NCBI RefSeq assembly: GCF_030848805.1
Contig: NC_092363.1
Location: 8,883,922 to 8,947,921 of the forward strand
Direction of reading: 5' to 3'
DNA length: 64,000 bases
Source of the DNA: Temnothorax longispinosus
Lineage: Eukaryota; Arthropoda; Insecta; Hymenoptera; Formicidae
Made by a program: the position numbers and the translations under genes
Notes under the pieces: model-generated
Told to the model about the DNA's origin: nothing
What the model saw: the letters and a program-made list of their open reading frames with translations, nothing else
Database searches by the model: none
Shown here: positions 9,487 to 21,489 of the stretch, one piece after another
How positions within the stretch are numbered: the stretch's first letter is position 1
Layout of the letters: the number at the start of each line of letters is the position of its first letter

Positions 9487-12400
9487 TTATGCTTGGTTAA
9501 ATAATCGTCGTTCTTCCTCAATTTCTTTTTGGCGATGTTCTTCATCCTTTCGAGCTTGTTCTTCTTTAAGCTTTATGCGGTCACCATATTTTTGCAGCCA
9601 AAGTTGTATCCGCTTTTTTACTATTTCATCAGTAATGCCATATTTTTTGGTGATGTAAACTAAAAATAAAATTTATATAAATAAAATATAATTGTAGATA
9701 TGTATATAAAGTTAAAAAATTATTTAAAAATAAAAAAATGGGTGACTCACCACTTATTATTTTAGGAAAATTGCAATTTGAAATCTTGGTCTTGCCAGCT
9801 TTTCTGATGATCCAAGTACATTTGCCTGCCAACTCATCAGTCATAATTACCGACAAAATTCTTTTGATAGCTTTGTCGAAAGTATCTCCTCCAACAGCAA
9901 CCATTTTAGCTGGTTGAAGTTTGGAACGTTCCTGGAGCGATTTTTTAAAACCGATTTGTTCCATTTCCCCTTTCGCACAGAGTTAGTTCTAAGCGTCAGA
10001 CAAACAACAAAAAATAGTAGGAGCGAATACACGCGTCGGAAAGCACCATTACACACGATAAACTACCCTTCAGACCACTAAAAAAATTCTTGCGTCTCTA
10101 AAACCAATTTGTTCCATTTCCCCTTTCGCACAGAGTTAGTTCTAAGCGTCAGACAAACAACAAAAAATAGTAGGAGCGAATACACGCGTCGGAAGGCACC
10201 CTTACACACGATAAACTAATCTTCAGATCACTAAAAAAATTCTTGCATCTCTAAATCAAGTGGTCCGGGGGTAAGTTTTTTGAGCATAAGGGTGTCTTCC
10301 GCAAGGTGTATCGGTTCGGTCTCTTATGTACTTTGTGTGTGGCACTTAGAAGTTGCTCTGTGCCAAAGGAGAAATAGAACAAATCATTTTCGACGTAGCC
10401 AGAATATTTAAAGTAGTCCGGGGGTAAGTTTCTTGAGCATAAGGGTGTCTTCCGCAGGGTGTATCGGTTCGGTCTCTTATGTACTTTGTGTGTGGCACTT
10501 AGAAGTTGCTCTGTGCCAAAGGAGAAATGGAACAAATCATTTTCGGCGTAGCCAGAATATTTAAAGTGGTCCGGAGGTAGGTTTTTTTAGTATAAGGGTG
10601 TCTTTCGCAAGGTGTATCGGTTCGGTCTCTTATGTAATTTGTGTGTGGCATTTAGAAGTTGCTCTGTGCCAAAGGAGAAATGGAACAAATCGGTTTTAGA
10701 GACGCAAGAATTTTTTTAGTCGTCTGAAGGGAAGTTTATCGTGTGTAAGGGTGCCTTCCGACGCGTGTATTCGCTCCTACTATTTTTTGTTGTTTGTCTA
10801 ACGCTTAGAACTAACTCTGTGCGAAAGGGGAAGTGGAACAAATCGGTTTTAGAGATGCAAGAATTTTTTCAGTGGTCTGAAGGGTAGTTTATCGTGTGTA
10901 AGGGTGCTTTCCGACGCGTGTATTCGCTCCTACTATTTTTTGTTGTTTGTCTGACGCTTAGAACTAACTCTGTGCGAAAGGGGAAATGGAACAAATCGGT
11001 TTTAAAAAATCGCTCCAGGAACGTTCCAAACTTCAACCAGCTACCATTTTTGCTTCCTGAAACATGATAAATTATTAAAATTTGTAAATAAAATTATAAC
11101 ATAAATAGGTTAATTATTTTAAATAAATAATTTATTACAAATTGTGATCTCATTTGTCGGTGGAGAGGATTTACTAAGTTTTGGTCGAATAAAAGCAATT
11201 GTTCAACTTCTTTTATCGGTAACATTTGATTAAATGTCCCTGCTATTTGTTCATTTTGTGGATTATTGTTATTATTATTTTTTCGTGGCCCACTTTTTAT
11301 TATCAACAACAGTTGATCCACTTTTTTAAGTAGCATTAAGAGTATTTCTCGGCAAGAAACTGTAATAAAATACTAAATTAGTTATATTTGTTTAATTGAT
11401 CTTCATGTGTTCAATGGGATAAATTATAAATAACTTTATGGTCTTCTTAAACAATTTGTAAGTTTGTCAATAGCAGGTTAATAAGTAGATTGTTCAAGAA
11501 GATCATAATAGTTCTTATTTATAAATATTACAATTATAATTTTTTTAAGAAACAGGTAATAAATTTTCAAATTTAATTATATATATTATATATTACAAAC
11601 GTACTGTAAAAATGTCATATTATATAGATTTGATTCATATAAAATAAAAAATTGTAAATATTGTTTTCATTAATAAATATATAAAACAAAATTTATGTAG
11701 AACAAATTTATAGAATTGATAGAGTTTACTTACGACAACAATGATCTATGTCGTGATCCAGTTGCTCAAAATCCAGCAAGCTCTGAGTTTCATTCTGATT
11801 ATTATGAGGAGCACGAAACTCTTCATTCTCATTGTCGTTTTGATAATTGTTATTGTCGTGATGCTCATTTTCACCATCAACGTTTTCATCTTCACGTTCA
11901 TCAGATCTACCATCTTCAATGTCTTCTGTATTGTAGTGTCCGTCATCGCTTCGTAAAGAATCCTCAGCATCCTGAACATCCTCAGCATCAGAGAATTCTT
12001 CTGCTGATTCTTAAAGTACAACATTGGTGGCGATAAAAAAAGTATTTAAAAATAAATTCTATCATTACGAAATTGAGATGTGCCCTTTACCTGTTTCATT
12101 ATTCGGTACTATATTATTCAGCACTTGCTGTTGATCATCAATAATCGGAATCTTTCGCAAATCCAATCGTTGACCATTAATAACTATAGTGGAACAGTTT
12201 TCTTGTTGGATATCTGTACTCAAAAAGCCGGATGGTAGTCCTTGTACACTGAAAGCTATTTTTAAAAATACATTGGATTAAAGAGATCTATCTATGCATA
12301 TATCTAAAGATAGACCTAGTTTACATTAGCTGTACACTATACACCTTTAATTTGACATTAAATGTACACTATATGCACTTATAACTTGACGTATTCCTTA

Positions 12401-14946
12401 AAATTTTTTTTCAAATTTTCGGATTTCATAGAAATTTAACATTTATCAAAATCCTTTTGCAATACTAGAGAGTGATCTTGATTGTTGTTATCTAAATATA
12501 ACTTTAAAATAAATAGATGTAAAGGTGGAAGCACATAAAATTGCAGGAGCCATAAGCAGAAGGCAGAAGCCATATGCGCATGCGCTATGGTATCTGTAGA
12601 GCTCTATAGATACCATAGCGCATGCGCATATGGCTTCTGCCTTGTGCTTATGGCTCCTGCAATTTTATGTGCTTCTACCATGAAGTAGTATAAGGAGACA
12701 TGACTAGATAGTGTCGAGAAGCAAAAGATGGTCACGAAAAATGTTCCGTGTAGAGGGGAGGTTTGCTGAACGGAATAACTTGCAACATTTCGTCGCCATT
12801 TTTCCACCAATAAGTTAGAACAAGAGAAAAGTATATTTGTTTCATTCTAACTTATTGCACTTGCACTTGCTTGCACTAGTTCAAAAGTGTAATGAAAACG
12901 AACAGGTTTTATATGTGCAATGTGTGAATCTGTTGATTTGTAAGTATTTCTCCATTAATTTTAATATTACATTTTAAAGCAAGTCTAATTAGATTTTTTA
13001 TCATATGATGTATAAGATCTAAAAATTGCAGATTTTGCTTTAGCTTTTACAACCCAAGTCACAAACTGGAAGCAAATGTGTTTCATCAAAGGAAATTTGT
13101 GAAGGTTACTGATGCAACCGCATTTGGTCAACTCGTCCCAAAAGGACTTAAAAATTGTGGCCGTATTGTGTCATCTTGTGTGACAGAGATCAAGTGCCAG
13201 CTTCGTTAAGAGGTAAGGAAGAAGAAGCTTTTATAACCTAAAATTATTTCCATGTAAATTAAATTAACTAATTATTAATATTTAACTTTGAGCAATATTT
13301 TTTTTGTTATTAATAATTAGATTTTGTATATTTTCTAAGTGCAAACACACATTAATATAAATAGTATATTTTTGCGGTATTAATATTTTCAACTTTTTAC
13401 TCATAATAGATGTTTTACTTTAGATGTCTCAAGTTTAATGCTCTTAATTTTGATTACATTACAGATAAAGTAAATTCTGAAAAAATGGCCTGTTGCGTTA
13501 AAGGATGCTGCAGCAGAGGAGGCAGAAAAGGAGACGAAAAGAAAAGTTTGTTTACACCTCGTACAGTAAGTATTTATATTCAAAGAAGTACTTCGTTTCA
13601 AGTTTTTTCTACAGTTAAAATAAAAAACAGTGAAGCCTATAGCACACACGATGCTTTTTTGCCTGCTAAATTGCCTGCAAGCTCTTGTGCTAGCGAATTG
13701 GCAGACAAAATGATTATCAACTCTGTCTATTGATTCGCTAGCACAGGAGCCGGCAAGTAATAAAGCAGACAAAATAGCATTGTGTGCCATAAGCTTAAGA
13801 GTATATTTACTTTAAGCATATTCGTTTATTACTGACAGTTCACTGTCAGTACTGAAAATCTATAATGTGCATGACATAAACTATAGATTTACAGTACTGG
13901 CAATGAACTGTCAGTAATAAACAAACATGCCTTTTACGTTATTTATTTTATTTCAAAACAAAAATTTAATTTTTTTTGTAGAATGATATGTTTATCTTAT
14001 GGAAGAGCAGAAGAGCAATGGACGGCTCAGATAGATACTGTACTGGACAGAGGAAGAAATACTGAAATCTTAGCATATGTCCCATCAATTCTTAATGATC
14101 ATGATTCGCATATATGTACCACTTCAGATTACGTTCTGACATATGTTGCTGGATATGTAGCAAGAAAAGGAAATAGATTTTGTAAAGATATAAACAATAA
14201 AAATTTTATTTGCGAAGAATGTTTAAAGACATTGGTTTTACAGCCAAATGATGAAATACCAGAGAGACATAAACTAATTGAAATAAAAACGAAAGGATAT
14301 TTGATAAATCCTTCAATAGCTTTGTTTAATTTGCTTTCAAGTCTGGAAAAAGGAGTAATAGAAGGAAAAAAATGTGGAGAAATTAATATTAACACATTAT
14401 TTAAAATAATGGAATTGATTGACGAAGAAAAAAATCCTATAACTTTCCTGGGCTGTGAAAAACATAATTACGAATTTACTAAAAACATTATCTGTTTTTA
14501 TTTAATAACACGAATGTTCTTTCTGGTCAAGCAGGCGAATAAAAATGATAATACTAAAAAAGAAAAAAAAATGTTCAAAATTGGTTCATTTAAATGGTCC
14601 AAATGTTTCAAATGTGGATTTTCAAATTAAAGAAACAAATGCAATTGAAACTGTGATACAAATGAATAATGGAAAAAGGCGTAAAATTGGAACAAATATT
14701 AGAAATAACTAAAATGCGTTAATATAAAACTAAAATAATAATAAAAACTTGTTTTTTGAAAACATTAATTTTTTATAATTATAATATACATATATTTAAT
14801 ACATATATTTTTTTGTAAGTTTAATACCAAGTTAAACAAAATGTTTATTTTAGAAATTAAAGCACACAATTTTATTTTACAATACAATTATTTTATAATA
14901 CAATTTGTCTAACATTTATTTAATTTCCAATTTCTTTATAAAAATC

Positions 14947-14991
<45 letters not shown>

Positions 14992-16940
14992 TATACATAC
15001 ACGTAAATATGTATACATAATTTACATTAAAATAACATAATACCTGATATGATACTCTTTGTATCGTACAAATATAACAATTTCAGTATCTAATATGAAT
15101 TGAACTATCGAAATAAATATTACATATTACAATTAAATTTACATTTAAGCTATCTTAATTTCACGATTGTTTCCTTTTTCTTATAATTTATCAACAATTT
15201 GTAACAATTCATTTAATTCTTCAATATTTACAATTACAATAAATTTTGAAAGAGAATGAATTTCATCATTTATATAAATATTAACCTGTCCATTTGATAA
15301 AAAAGCAATTCTTTTTTTTACACTATAATCACTTTCTACTTTTTGGAAACCAAAAAACTTTTCATTTCCTCTTGAATAACTCCACTCTGTAGACGGAAGA
15401 GTTATCAACTCCAAATTATCTTGCAAATATTTAAAATATATATGTCCATCATTCTTATGTTCCATTGTGTTTTATTCTTACGTTCCTTATGTTTCTCTAC
15501 TTTTATCCGGGATTCGTCTTTCTGAAATATATTTAATTATATTAATTTTAATTAAGGTAAACGTATTTAAATTATATATTTCATTTTAATTTTAACATTT
15601 ATTTTTGCTTATTTATAATTATATATACTTACGCGTATTATTACTTATTTTAGTATAGGCTCAATGAAAAACATTTTTATACGTTTATAAAATATTATAT
15701 TTACTTATGAAACACATTTCTGATATATTTTACATTTATTACCGTATACACGTGTGATCATGTGTTTCTAACCTTTTCGTGTCTCAACAGCTGTCACAAT
15801 TTCAAGATGGCGACGAAATGTTGCAAGCTATTCCGTTCAGCGAACATTCCTCTATACGGAACATTTTTCGTGACCACTTCGTGACTACGGAGTCATGTCT
15901 CCTTATACTACTTCATGGCTTCTACCTTAAGTCTAAAGCGGGGAGCACACACTTCTGCATAACACATAATGCGTAAGCATAAGAAAATTGATTGGTCTAT
16001 TTTCTTATGCACATGTGTATGGACCAATCAATTTTCTTATGCTTACGCATTATGCGTTATACAAAAGTGTGTGCTCCCCGCTATAATTTACTAATTCAAT
16101 ACTCGATTATTATCTAATATCATTGTCAAAACAAAGATCTTTTAAAGCAAAAGAAAACATACAAATAAATTTATAAATAACGTTCTACAGGTTTATGGGT
16201 AGTAAAATTGAACATATTCATATCAACAGATTATTTTGAATAGAAATCAAAGATGAAAAAATTGATTTTTATAATTTTAAGGTGTGTATAATAAATCCTT
16301 ATTATTGAAAATTGTATGCGTCGTCTGGCAACAACGGTCAGTATTCTGAATCCTCTTTAATCAATAAAAGTGCCACTAAAATTGGATTTAGAAGGATTCT
16401 TATTAGCTGAAAAGATCTTTTACAGGCATTTTTATCGATAAAAGACGATTCAGAACATAGGCCAATAACTTTTAGAAAGATTTATTTTACGTACCTTTTT
16501 CTTGAATTTGTTGATTCGCATGTAAGTCTGGAGTATTTGTTTTATCATTTAACAATCCTCTCTTGTTCAAAAGAGTACTTCTCGAAAAATTGTTTTGGAT
16601 TATACTGCTATCTGGTTTGTTCAATAAATTATTTGCTAACGCTCCTCTTTTGTCAGCAAGTAGAATTTTCGATGTACCAGTTTTTACTAATGGAGCTTGA
16701 GATAAATAAATACCTGTTTTTGCAGGTTTTACTTTTCCACTATTACCAGGTTCTGCAAGTAAACGTTAAATATTAACTTCCAATAATACATTATTATAGG
16801 TTTAGATTACAATGTTATACTACAATTACATTAGAACAAATATCAACAGTCACTTATTAAATTGATCAAAACTTACTAGTCCTTTTGAGATGTTCTCTCA
16901 CGCATGTATTTTCTACTGCACTTTTTCTTTTTGATGACAT
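9487..16940 (-). CDS. DUF4806-type protein gene, seven exons, exon 6 split by a foldback element
   Basis: Exons are 16877-16940, 16495-16752, 12091-12255, 11734-12009, 11139-11359, then 11051-11056 plus 9751-9907 (exon 6 minus its insertion), and 9487-9659. All splice phases agree and give 439 residues. The start MSSKRKSA has a basic NLS-like run. Residues 110-160 are hydrophilic, about 165-255 form a D/E/N-rich acidic tract (exon 4), and a domain from LPIKEVEQLL to VGGDTFDKAIKRIL and MTDELAGKCTWI matches the pattern I know as DUF4806 (GG, then T-E-LA-K-W). The C-terminus is a charged helix rich in K/E/R. The exon 5 donor (GTAATA) is weak. A role as DNA-binding partner of the adjacent transposase is inferred only from position. 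Exon 6 cannot be expressed normally with the 1.1 kb insertion. Confidence 0.7.
9908..11042. mobile_element. Internally repetitive foldback element in DUF4806 exon 6
   Basis: The ends AGCTGGTTGAAGTTTGGAAC and their complement are flanked by ACCATTTT at 9900-9907 and 11043-11050, a perfect 8-bp duplication inside coding sequence. Each arm holds a roughly 155-bp block (start near TTTGTTCCATTTCCCCTTTC, end near TCAGACCACTAA) repeated in tandem. The middle has three tandem copies of a related block of about 158 bp in the opposite sense (CTTAGAAGTTGCTCTGTG). No coding beyond repeat-derived frames. Confidence 0.8.
13485..14706 (+). pseudogene. THAP/P-element transposase remnant (N- and C-terminal parts)
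   Basis: The first exon, 13485-13565, starts MACCVKGCC and ends at a GTAAG donor; the M-x-C-C-x3-C spacing is the start of a C2CH THAP zinc finger. After a gap filled by MITEs, a long frame from about 13983 to 14630 encodes the P/THAP9 C-terminal region, with LTYVAGYVARKG, the paired CxxC (ICEEC) and an FLGCEKH motif. A run of A at 14560-14570 shifts the frame; the other frame continues as VHLNGPNVSNV to a TAA near 14710. The RNase-H-like catalytic core is absent, so it cannot transpose itself. A truncated product could still bind DNA through the THAP finger. Confidence 0.75.
13636..13935. repeat. Two hairpin MITEs inside P element B
   Basis: 13636-13800 is a palindrome with arms through CACACGATGCTTTTTTGCCT and CTTGTGCTAGCGAATT. 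About 13825-13928 is a second one, with CGTTTATTACTGACAGTTCA against TGAACTGTCAGTAATAAAC. Neither encodes protein. Confidence 0.65.
14710..15180. other. Non-coding 3' region of P element B
   Basis: AT-rich sequence between the two convergent genes, with a (TA)n run at 14956-14988. It presumably held both polyadenylation regions. No other feature seen. Confidence 0.4.
15181..15465 (-). CDS. Convergent accessory ORF of P element B (94 aa, unknown)
   Basis: A minus-strand ORF lying 3' of, and facing, the transposase remnant, in the last 0.7 kb of P element B. The protein is small and hydrophilic with no signal peptide or membrane segment. It aligns by eye with the ORF at 28807-29172 in P element A: F-x-YL-x2-N-x2-LI-x-LP-x4-W, then F, E-x-DY-x2-K, IY and a closing (V/I)DKL. 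I do not recognise the family. A possible upstream exon (acceptor CAG near 15522) would need a frameshift to join, so the first part may be decayed. Function unknown. Confidence 0.5.
   Translation of the reverse strand: MEHKNDGHIYFKYLQDNLELITLPSTEWSYSRGNEKFFGFQKVESDYSVKKRIAFLSNGQVNIYINDEIHSLSKFIVIVNIEELNELLQIVDKL
15937..16082. mobile_element. Hairpin MITE with a CCAAT-type centre
   Basis: The ends AGCGGGGAGCACACACTT and their complement AAGTGTGTGCTCCCCGCT bound a 146-bp palindrome. Its loop flanks carry GATTGGTC and GACCAATC. No clean duplication and no coding. Confidence 0.65.
16336..16463. repeat. Small hairpin MITE
   Basis: The left end GGTCAGTATTCTGAATCCTC pairs with the right end GACGATTCAGAACATAGGCC. 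It is 128 bp with no coding and lies just downstream of DUF4806 exon 2, in intron 2. Confidence 0.55.
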
Positions 16941-17324
16941 TGCTAATGATAGTTAATTATATACTTATGCATATTTTATTAGTGCAAGATCAATCGCTCC
17001 GGTCACAGTGACAACAGTACAGTACCTGAAAAAGGTCTCAAAAATATGGATAGACTATTTATATTGTTTTTTTTTGTTGATTTACATAGACTTTGCAAAA
17101 TTATTAAGATTTGAAATATAAAACGAATGTTTTTTTAAAGATAATTTGTTCTACCACACACAATACAGTATTTATATATTTATATTATTTATATATTTAT
17201 CTTAATAAATATATATGTACCTTTATTTTTTAATATAATTGATAACGTTTCATGATTTTCTTCAAAATTGAAAAAGGTCTTATTAAATCAATTTGTAACT
17301 GGCGTTATTTTATTTATTGTATAA

Positions 17325-17489
17325 AGGTCTGTGTCCACGATTGTACTAGAACTTGGTCCGAGAGACCTCGGACAGAGAAAGAATTGACTAATCGCAATGG
17401 TCAAATGGCCGAATTGTTCAAATGTGATTGGTTAATTCTTTCTCCGTCCAAGATTTCGGACCAAGTTCTAACATCGTGGACACAGGTCT
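17325..17489. mobile_element. Hairpin MITE with TAA duplication between the two transposon genes
   Basis: The ends AGGTCTGTGTCCACGATTGT and their near complement are flanked by TAA (17322-17324, 17490-17492). The centre contains GTGATTGGTTAATTC. It separates the end of the transposase (17553) from the DUF4806 gene start. Confidence 0.65.
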
Positions 17490-17552
17490 TAACACATTTA
17501 TTTAAGAGACACTTATGTGGAATATGTAAATTATTAAAAATTATTAAAAAAT

Positions 17553-19781
17553 TTAAGGTTTGCAATGAAGAAGAGGAAAAATATAAAAGTATCCACACGA
17601 GAAGATTCGAAATCCTTTTTTAAAAATAGCTTTAACGGGCCATACTTGAAGTTCATTAGAGAGAGTCTTTGCCTTGCATACATTTATTAAACGAGAATCT
17701 ATTGGATAATTATCGATACTAACACAATCATACTTATGCCCAAGAATAACTGGTCTTTCATTAAAAAAAACAGATATTTCTAATTACAATGACGCTTCTA
17801 TCTGTGAGATAACAACAATTATTTGGTTTTGCGATTGTCAAAATAAAATTAGAAAATTCAATAGCCCTATGAGGTCTTGTACAGCCTTCAAGGAGTTGTT
17901 GTACGATGCTTTGTTTCAAAACTGGACGACCTTCAGGAATAGAATGATGTTTGACATTAGTCCCAAGTTGTGATTTCTCATTTATCCTATTCATAATCTG
18001 AGTTAAAACATACGAACCTTTCCTTACTAATTTTTTTATAACTTGTAAATGATTTTCAAAATCTATCACACTAAAACCATCTAATGGTCCAAATCGCAAA
18101 ACATCATCAGGAAGATGGATTAAATTGTGCACATTGTAAACTATATGCTGGTCTCCGTAAAAATTTTTCATACAATCTACATAATAAATTAATAAATCTT
18201 TAGCATACTGATTGTTTTTTATGCACTCATTTGCATCACATAGTATACGTAATGCACAATTTAATACATTGAAGTGAAGCATTAATTCATTGGGTATGGT
18301 ATTTTGAAATACAACTGGTGCTGTATACAAAATAGCCATTCGCAATGCAGTTGCTTTGAATCTATTTAACTCATTTAAAGTACGTGTTTTCGTACAAATT
18401 CGCATGGTACCCATTCTTTAAAAGAAATGTATTGATCATTTATGTTTTTAATTCTTTTCAAAGCATCTTCACTGCTATTACCATATAGATTTAACAAAAG
18501 CTTAAGATGTTTCTTTCCTACTCCTTCATCAAGCAAATGCATCGGATCAAGAGGAACTTGATTTGTCAAACTCATTCCAATACCTTCAAGAGGAGATAAT
18601 AAATTTTCATACTCATTCGGAACATCTATCCTAAAATTATTATCAGTTCTTAAAGGTGAATCATTTTCCAAAAAGACTCGTCTATGCTGTACTGTTTTGC
18701 CTACTTGTATACATTTACGGTTACCACACCTACTATTGTGTAGAGGAAAACACAAAATCTGATTCCTTGCAACTGTATCTGCAGCGAACAACTTAATAAA
18801 CACCCTATATCGCTGATTATTAAAAATAAAGCCAGTATTACTTAATTCTAAATACTCCATAACTGTAGGCTGTAAAAATAAATTTACATCTTCTGGTTTA
18901 CGATTGCCATGAAAAATACCTACTGCAAACGGATCACAAGTAGCATAAGGATAATTTACTATTTTTACAAGAATTGGCCATACTTGGCTCGGAGAACTTT
19001 TCGAAAGGGGCAAACCATCAATATTTAGATGTAGAGCGATGTCTTTTGGGATTTTGTTTCGCTCAAAACATTTCAACTGATCGAGTAATCCTTTTTTCAA
19101 GACGTAATGTGAATACAAACCTGATCCAACAGAAGAAACTGTAGTTTTTTTTGGAGTATGAAAAAGAGTTCTTGCATCGCTAGGCAGATCATCATGTCCA
19201 TAGTTTTTTAAACCATGAAGCAAACTAGTAAGAGCATTCTGTCTAATTTGGTATGTTATAGCCCAATGATATAAAAAATATCTTAAATCTGATTCTTTGT
19301 CTACATTATCTACTCTAAAATCTGGACCTACATTGTTATTACCTAAATCAAAATATTCTAACTCATCATCTGAGACATCAGAATTCCCATTACGGCTTGA
19401 AAAATCGCTATCTGAATCATCATTAACGAAACTGAAATCATTACTGTTAAAAGAATAATTATCAAGATCCTCACTACCCTCAGGAATTTGCACATTATTT
19501 GCACAACTACTTTCATTTTCTGAAACTAAATTACTACAATAACTGCTAAACTAAAGATTATCAAAACGAAAAACACGAGATAAATCTGCTTGAGGATTAC
19601 TGTTTGAAGCTACTGATTCTAATACGGTATTTGATTTTAATCTATTTTTATTTGCATAAAGTAATTCATTTATACTATTTTCAAAAGCTTTATCAAGACG
19701 TCTTGTTTTTTGCTTATCTGAAAGTTCTAAATATGGTTTTCTCTCCGACATTTTGAAAATAATAAGGCCTACTATACTCAA
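17553..19781 (-). pseudogene. CACTA/EnSpm-like transposase, one stop and two frameshifts
   Basis: The start is MSERKPYLELSDKQKTR at 19779-19781. One in-frame TAG (about 19551) breaks the N-terminal quarter; the frame then stays open to 18375 and contains an acidic region, HLNIDGLPLSKSSPSQVWPI, NLFLQPTVMEYLEL and the strongly conserved LDPMHLLDEGVGKKHLKLLL. I associate this layout with animal CACTA/EnSpm-like transposases, and acidic residues in NIDG and LDPMH are candidates for the catalytic set. A 1-nt loss in an A run at about 18390 shifts to a second frame (17761-18400, LNELNRFKATALR...LIHLPDDVLRFG), and a T run at 17770 shifts to a third that ends at 17553 (FNERPVILGHKYDC). Otherwise intronless and about 740 residues long. 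The superfamily call is from motif memory and should be treated as likely, not proven. Confidence 0.7.
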
Positions 19782-19849
19782 TTAAAATTTTAGGTTTATA
19801 GCTTATTTATTACTAAATCATATGGATGGTTAAATGAATAAATATACTA

Positions 19850-19945
19850 CCCAGGTAGCACGAACCGTTGCCCAAAAGTAGCAGCAAACATTAACACGTG
19901 TCCAAAGAAGTATCGGGAACGTGGTGGGAACGTTGTCGACACCCT
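19850..19945. repeat. CCCAG-type terminus with its own subterminal word
   Basis: Begins CCCAG GTAGCACGAACCGTT and is followed by repeats of GGGAACGT and GTTG. It resembles the end at 3603 (CCCAGGTAGCA). It lies between the transposase start and the gypsy element; the second end is not seen. Confidence 0.4.
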
Positions 19946-20337
19946 ATAAAACACGGAAAAGCAATAAAATTTTGAAAAACGACTTTGAGTAATTATTGTA
20001 CAATGAAATTCACCTGACAATCAGTGCGCTCGCGCTGCTTGATGATGACTGAGTTTTTCGTTCTTAATGTTTAACTGTAAATTATAATTATAGTACGATT
20101 TATAAAAAATGCTTATTAATTATAAAATTATTATAAAATTATAAGACATTAATATTAAGTACATTATTATAAGATTGGTAATTAATAATTATAAAAATTA
20201 TTCGTACAGGTTAGAATGCATCAATGTGATTATTCATGCACACCATACGCGATAATGCGTTAATAATTGAAATAATTTATTTAAAAATGTACTTACCAAA
20301 ATATTTATCAAGCACATATATGTATAATATTGTATAA
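19946..20337. other. AT-rich stretch upstream of the transposase
   Basis: No open frame or repeat that I can support. It ends at the truncated gypsy LTR. It may contain the remaining 5' part of the CCCAG transposon. Confidence 0.35.
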
Positions 20338-21395
20338 TAGTTCGCTGGGACGGGAGTTCGATTGAAAGACCCAGAGACAATAAACAGTGTGATTGCATGC
20401 GAAATAATTTATTCGGTCTACAAAATGATGTAAGCGCGGTATAGTACAACGGCGGGGTAGTGCGGGCGCACTCGGCGCGACGCGGTGCGATAGCGGAAAC
20501 GCGGTATTAGAATCGCTTACGGACCCGGTATGTTACAACGGTGTGGTAGTGCAGGCGCACTCGGCGCGACGCGGTGCGATAGCGGAAACGCGGTATTACA
20601 ATAGCTTACAGACTCGGTATATTACAACGGTGTGATAGTGCAGGCGCACTCGGCGCGACGCGGTGCGATAGTAGAAACGCGGTATTACAATCGCGTACGG
20701 ATATTACAACGGTATGATAGTGCAGGCGCACTCGGTGCGACGCGGTGCGATAGCGGAAGGATATTGCTTACGGAGGTATATTACTATGCTCGGTAAATTG
20801 CAACGGCAGGATAACGCGGTATTACAATCGGTGGATAGCGCGCGCGGGACCGCGTAGTGTATAAGCGTAGGATTTCCGGAGCCCCGGGGCGGCGGCAGCG
20901 AGAGCCCTCGTTGCGAGGCCGAGCGCGCTCGACCCCGCGTAACCGTGCCTTCGGGGTTAGTTCTGAGGGAGTGCGGGAACACCTGAGAGCCCTCAGTCGA
21001 GGCTCGGAGCACCGGACCTCGTTGGTGTGTTCCCTAGGAGTCGGGATAGGTTTCGTCCGGAATAGCGGTACGCTGGATATTAGACGAAGTGTCTTTCTCT
21101 CGCCGGAGCGTCGGTTTATATACCCGCCCGGCGCGGCGGGTTCGCTAGGAGCGGCCGATCGTCGCGCTGTGGTGGGGCGGCGCGGCGCCGCGCTCGTTCT
21201 CGGTGCGGCTCGGCTTCCGTCGTTGCTCGTCGGGAGGCACCGGTGCCGCGCTTGGCCCGCGCACACGGTGTGTTTGAATAAGATTAAAATGTGGGCGCAC
21301 CGCGCCCTGGTCTTCGCCCGACTGATCGTCGGTCGGGCGGCATCCGGCGGTTGTTAGCCGGGAACGATGCTTGGCGCCCGGGGTGCATCGTTACA
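20338..21395 (-). repeat. 3' LTR of the gypsy element, outer end truncated
   Basis: Ends ...GCATCGTTACA at 21395. It begins inside the LTR at TAGTTCGCTGGGAC, lacking the first 33 bp found in the other LTR. It contains about four tandem units of 82-90 bp (starts near 20447, 20536, 20624, 20706; key word GCGCACTCGGCGCGACGCGG). Confidence 0.85.
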
Positions 21396-21412
21396 CCACC
21401 CCCCCCTTTAGG
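21396..21412 (-). other. Polypurine tract of the gypsy element
   Basis: On the minus strand this reads AAAGGGGGGGGGTGG and abuts the 3' LTR. It is the expected primer site for plus-strand synthesis. Confidence 0.85.
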
Positions 21413-21489
21413 AATGCCTGAAATTAGAGGCATCTCGCTCGCCATCTCACTCGGTTGGTCGAAGGAGTCGGTTGGATGGTCGGGTGGCC

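Larger units (their letters stand above)
12679..15917 (+). mobile_element. P-superfamily element B, internally deleted (3.2 kb)
   Basis: Inverted ends begin CATGAAGTAGTATAAGGAGA, which resembles the known Drosophila P end in its CATGA start and TAAGG. They match for about 125 bp. A perfect 8-bp duplication GCTTCTAC flanks it (12671-12678, 15918-15925). Inside are a THAP exon (13485-13565), a transposase C-terminal exon (from 13982) and a convergent minus-strand ORF (15181-15465). The central DDE region is missing, and two hairpin MITEs (13636-13935) occupy the gap. Confidence 0.85.
12523..15927. mobile_element. Hairpin MITE (TAA duplication) interrupted by P element B
   Basis: The left end AGGTGGAAGCACATAAAATT pairs with the right end AATTTTATGTGCTTCTACCT once the P element and its 8-bp duplication are removed. 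TAA flanks both sides (12520-12522 and 15928-15930). It lies in DUF4806 intron 2. The centre is GCGCATGCGC-rich. Confidence 0.75.

Noticed and set aside
10251..10535. Minus-strand ORF with two identical 40-residue repeats
   Set aside because: It is produced by the tandem DNA blocks of the foldback element; its repeats follow the DNA period, with no sign of selection.
11716..12036. Plus-strand His-rich ORF
   Set aside because: It is the shadow of DUF4806 exon 4, whose minus-strand acidic reading joins its neighbours in phase.
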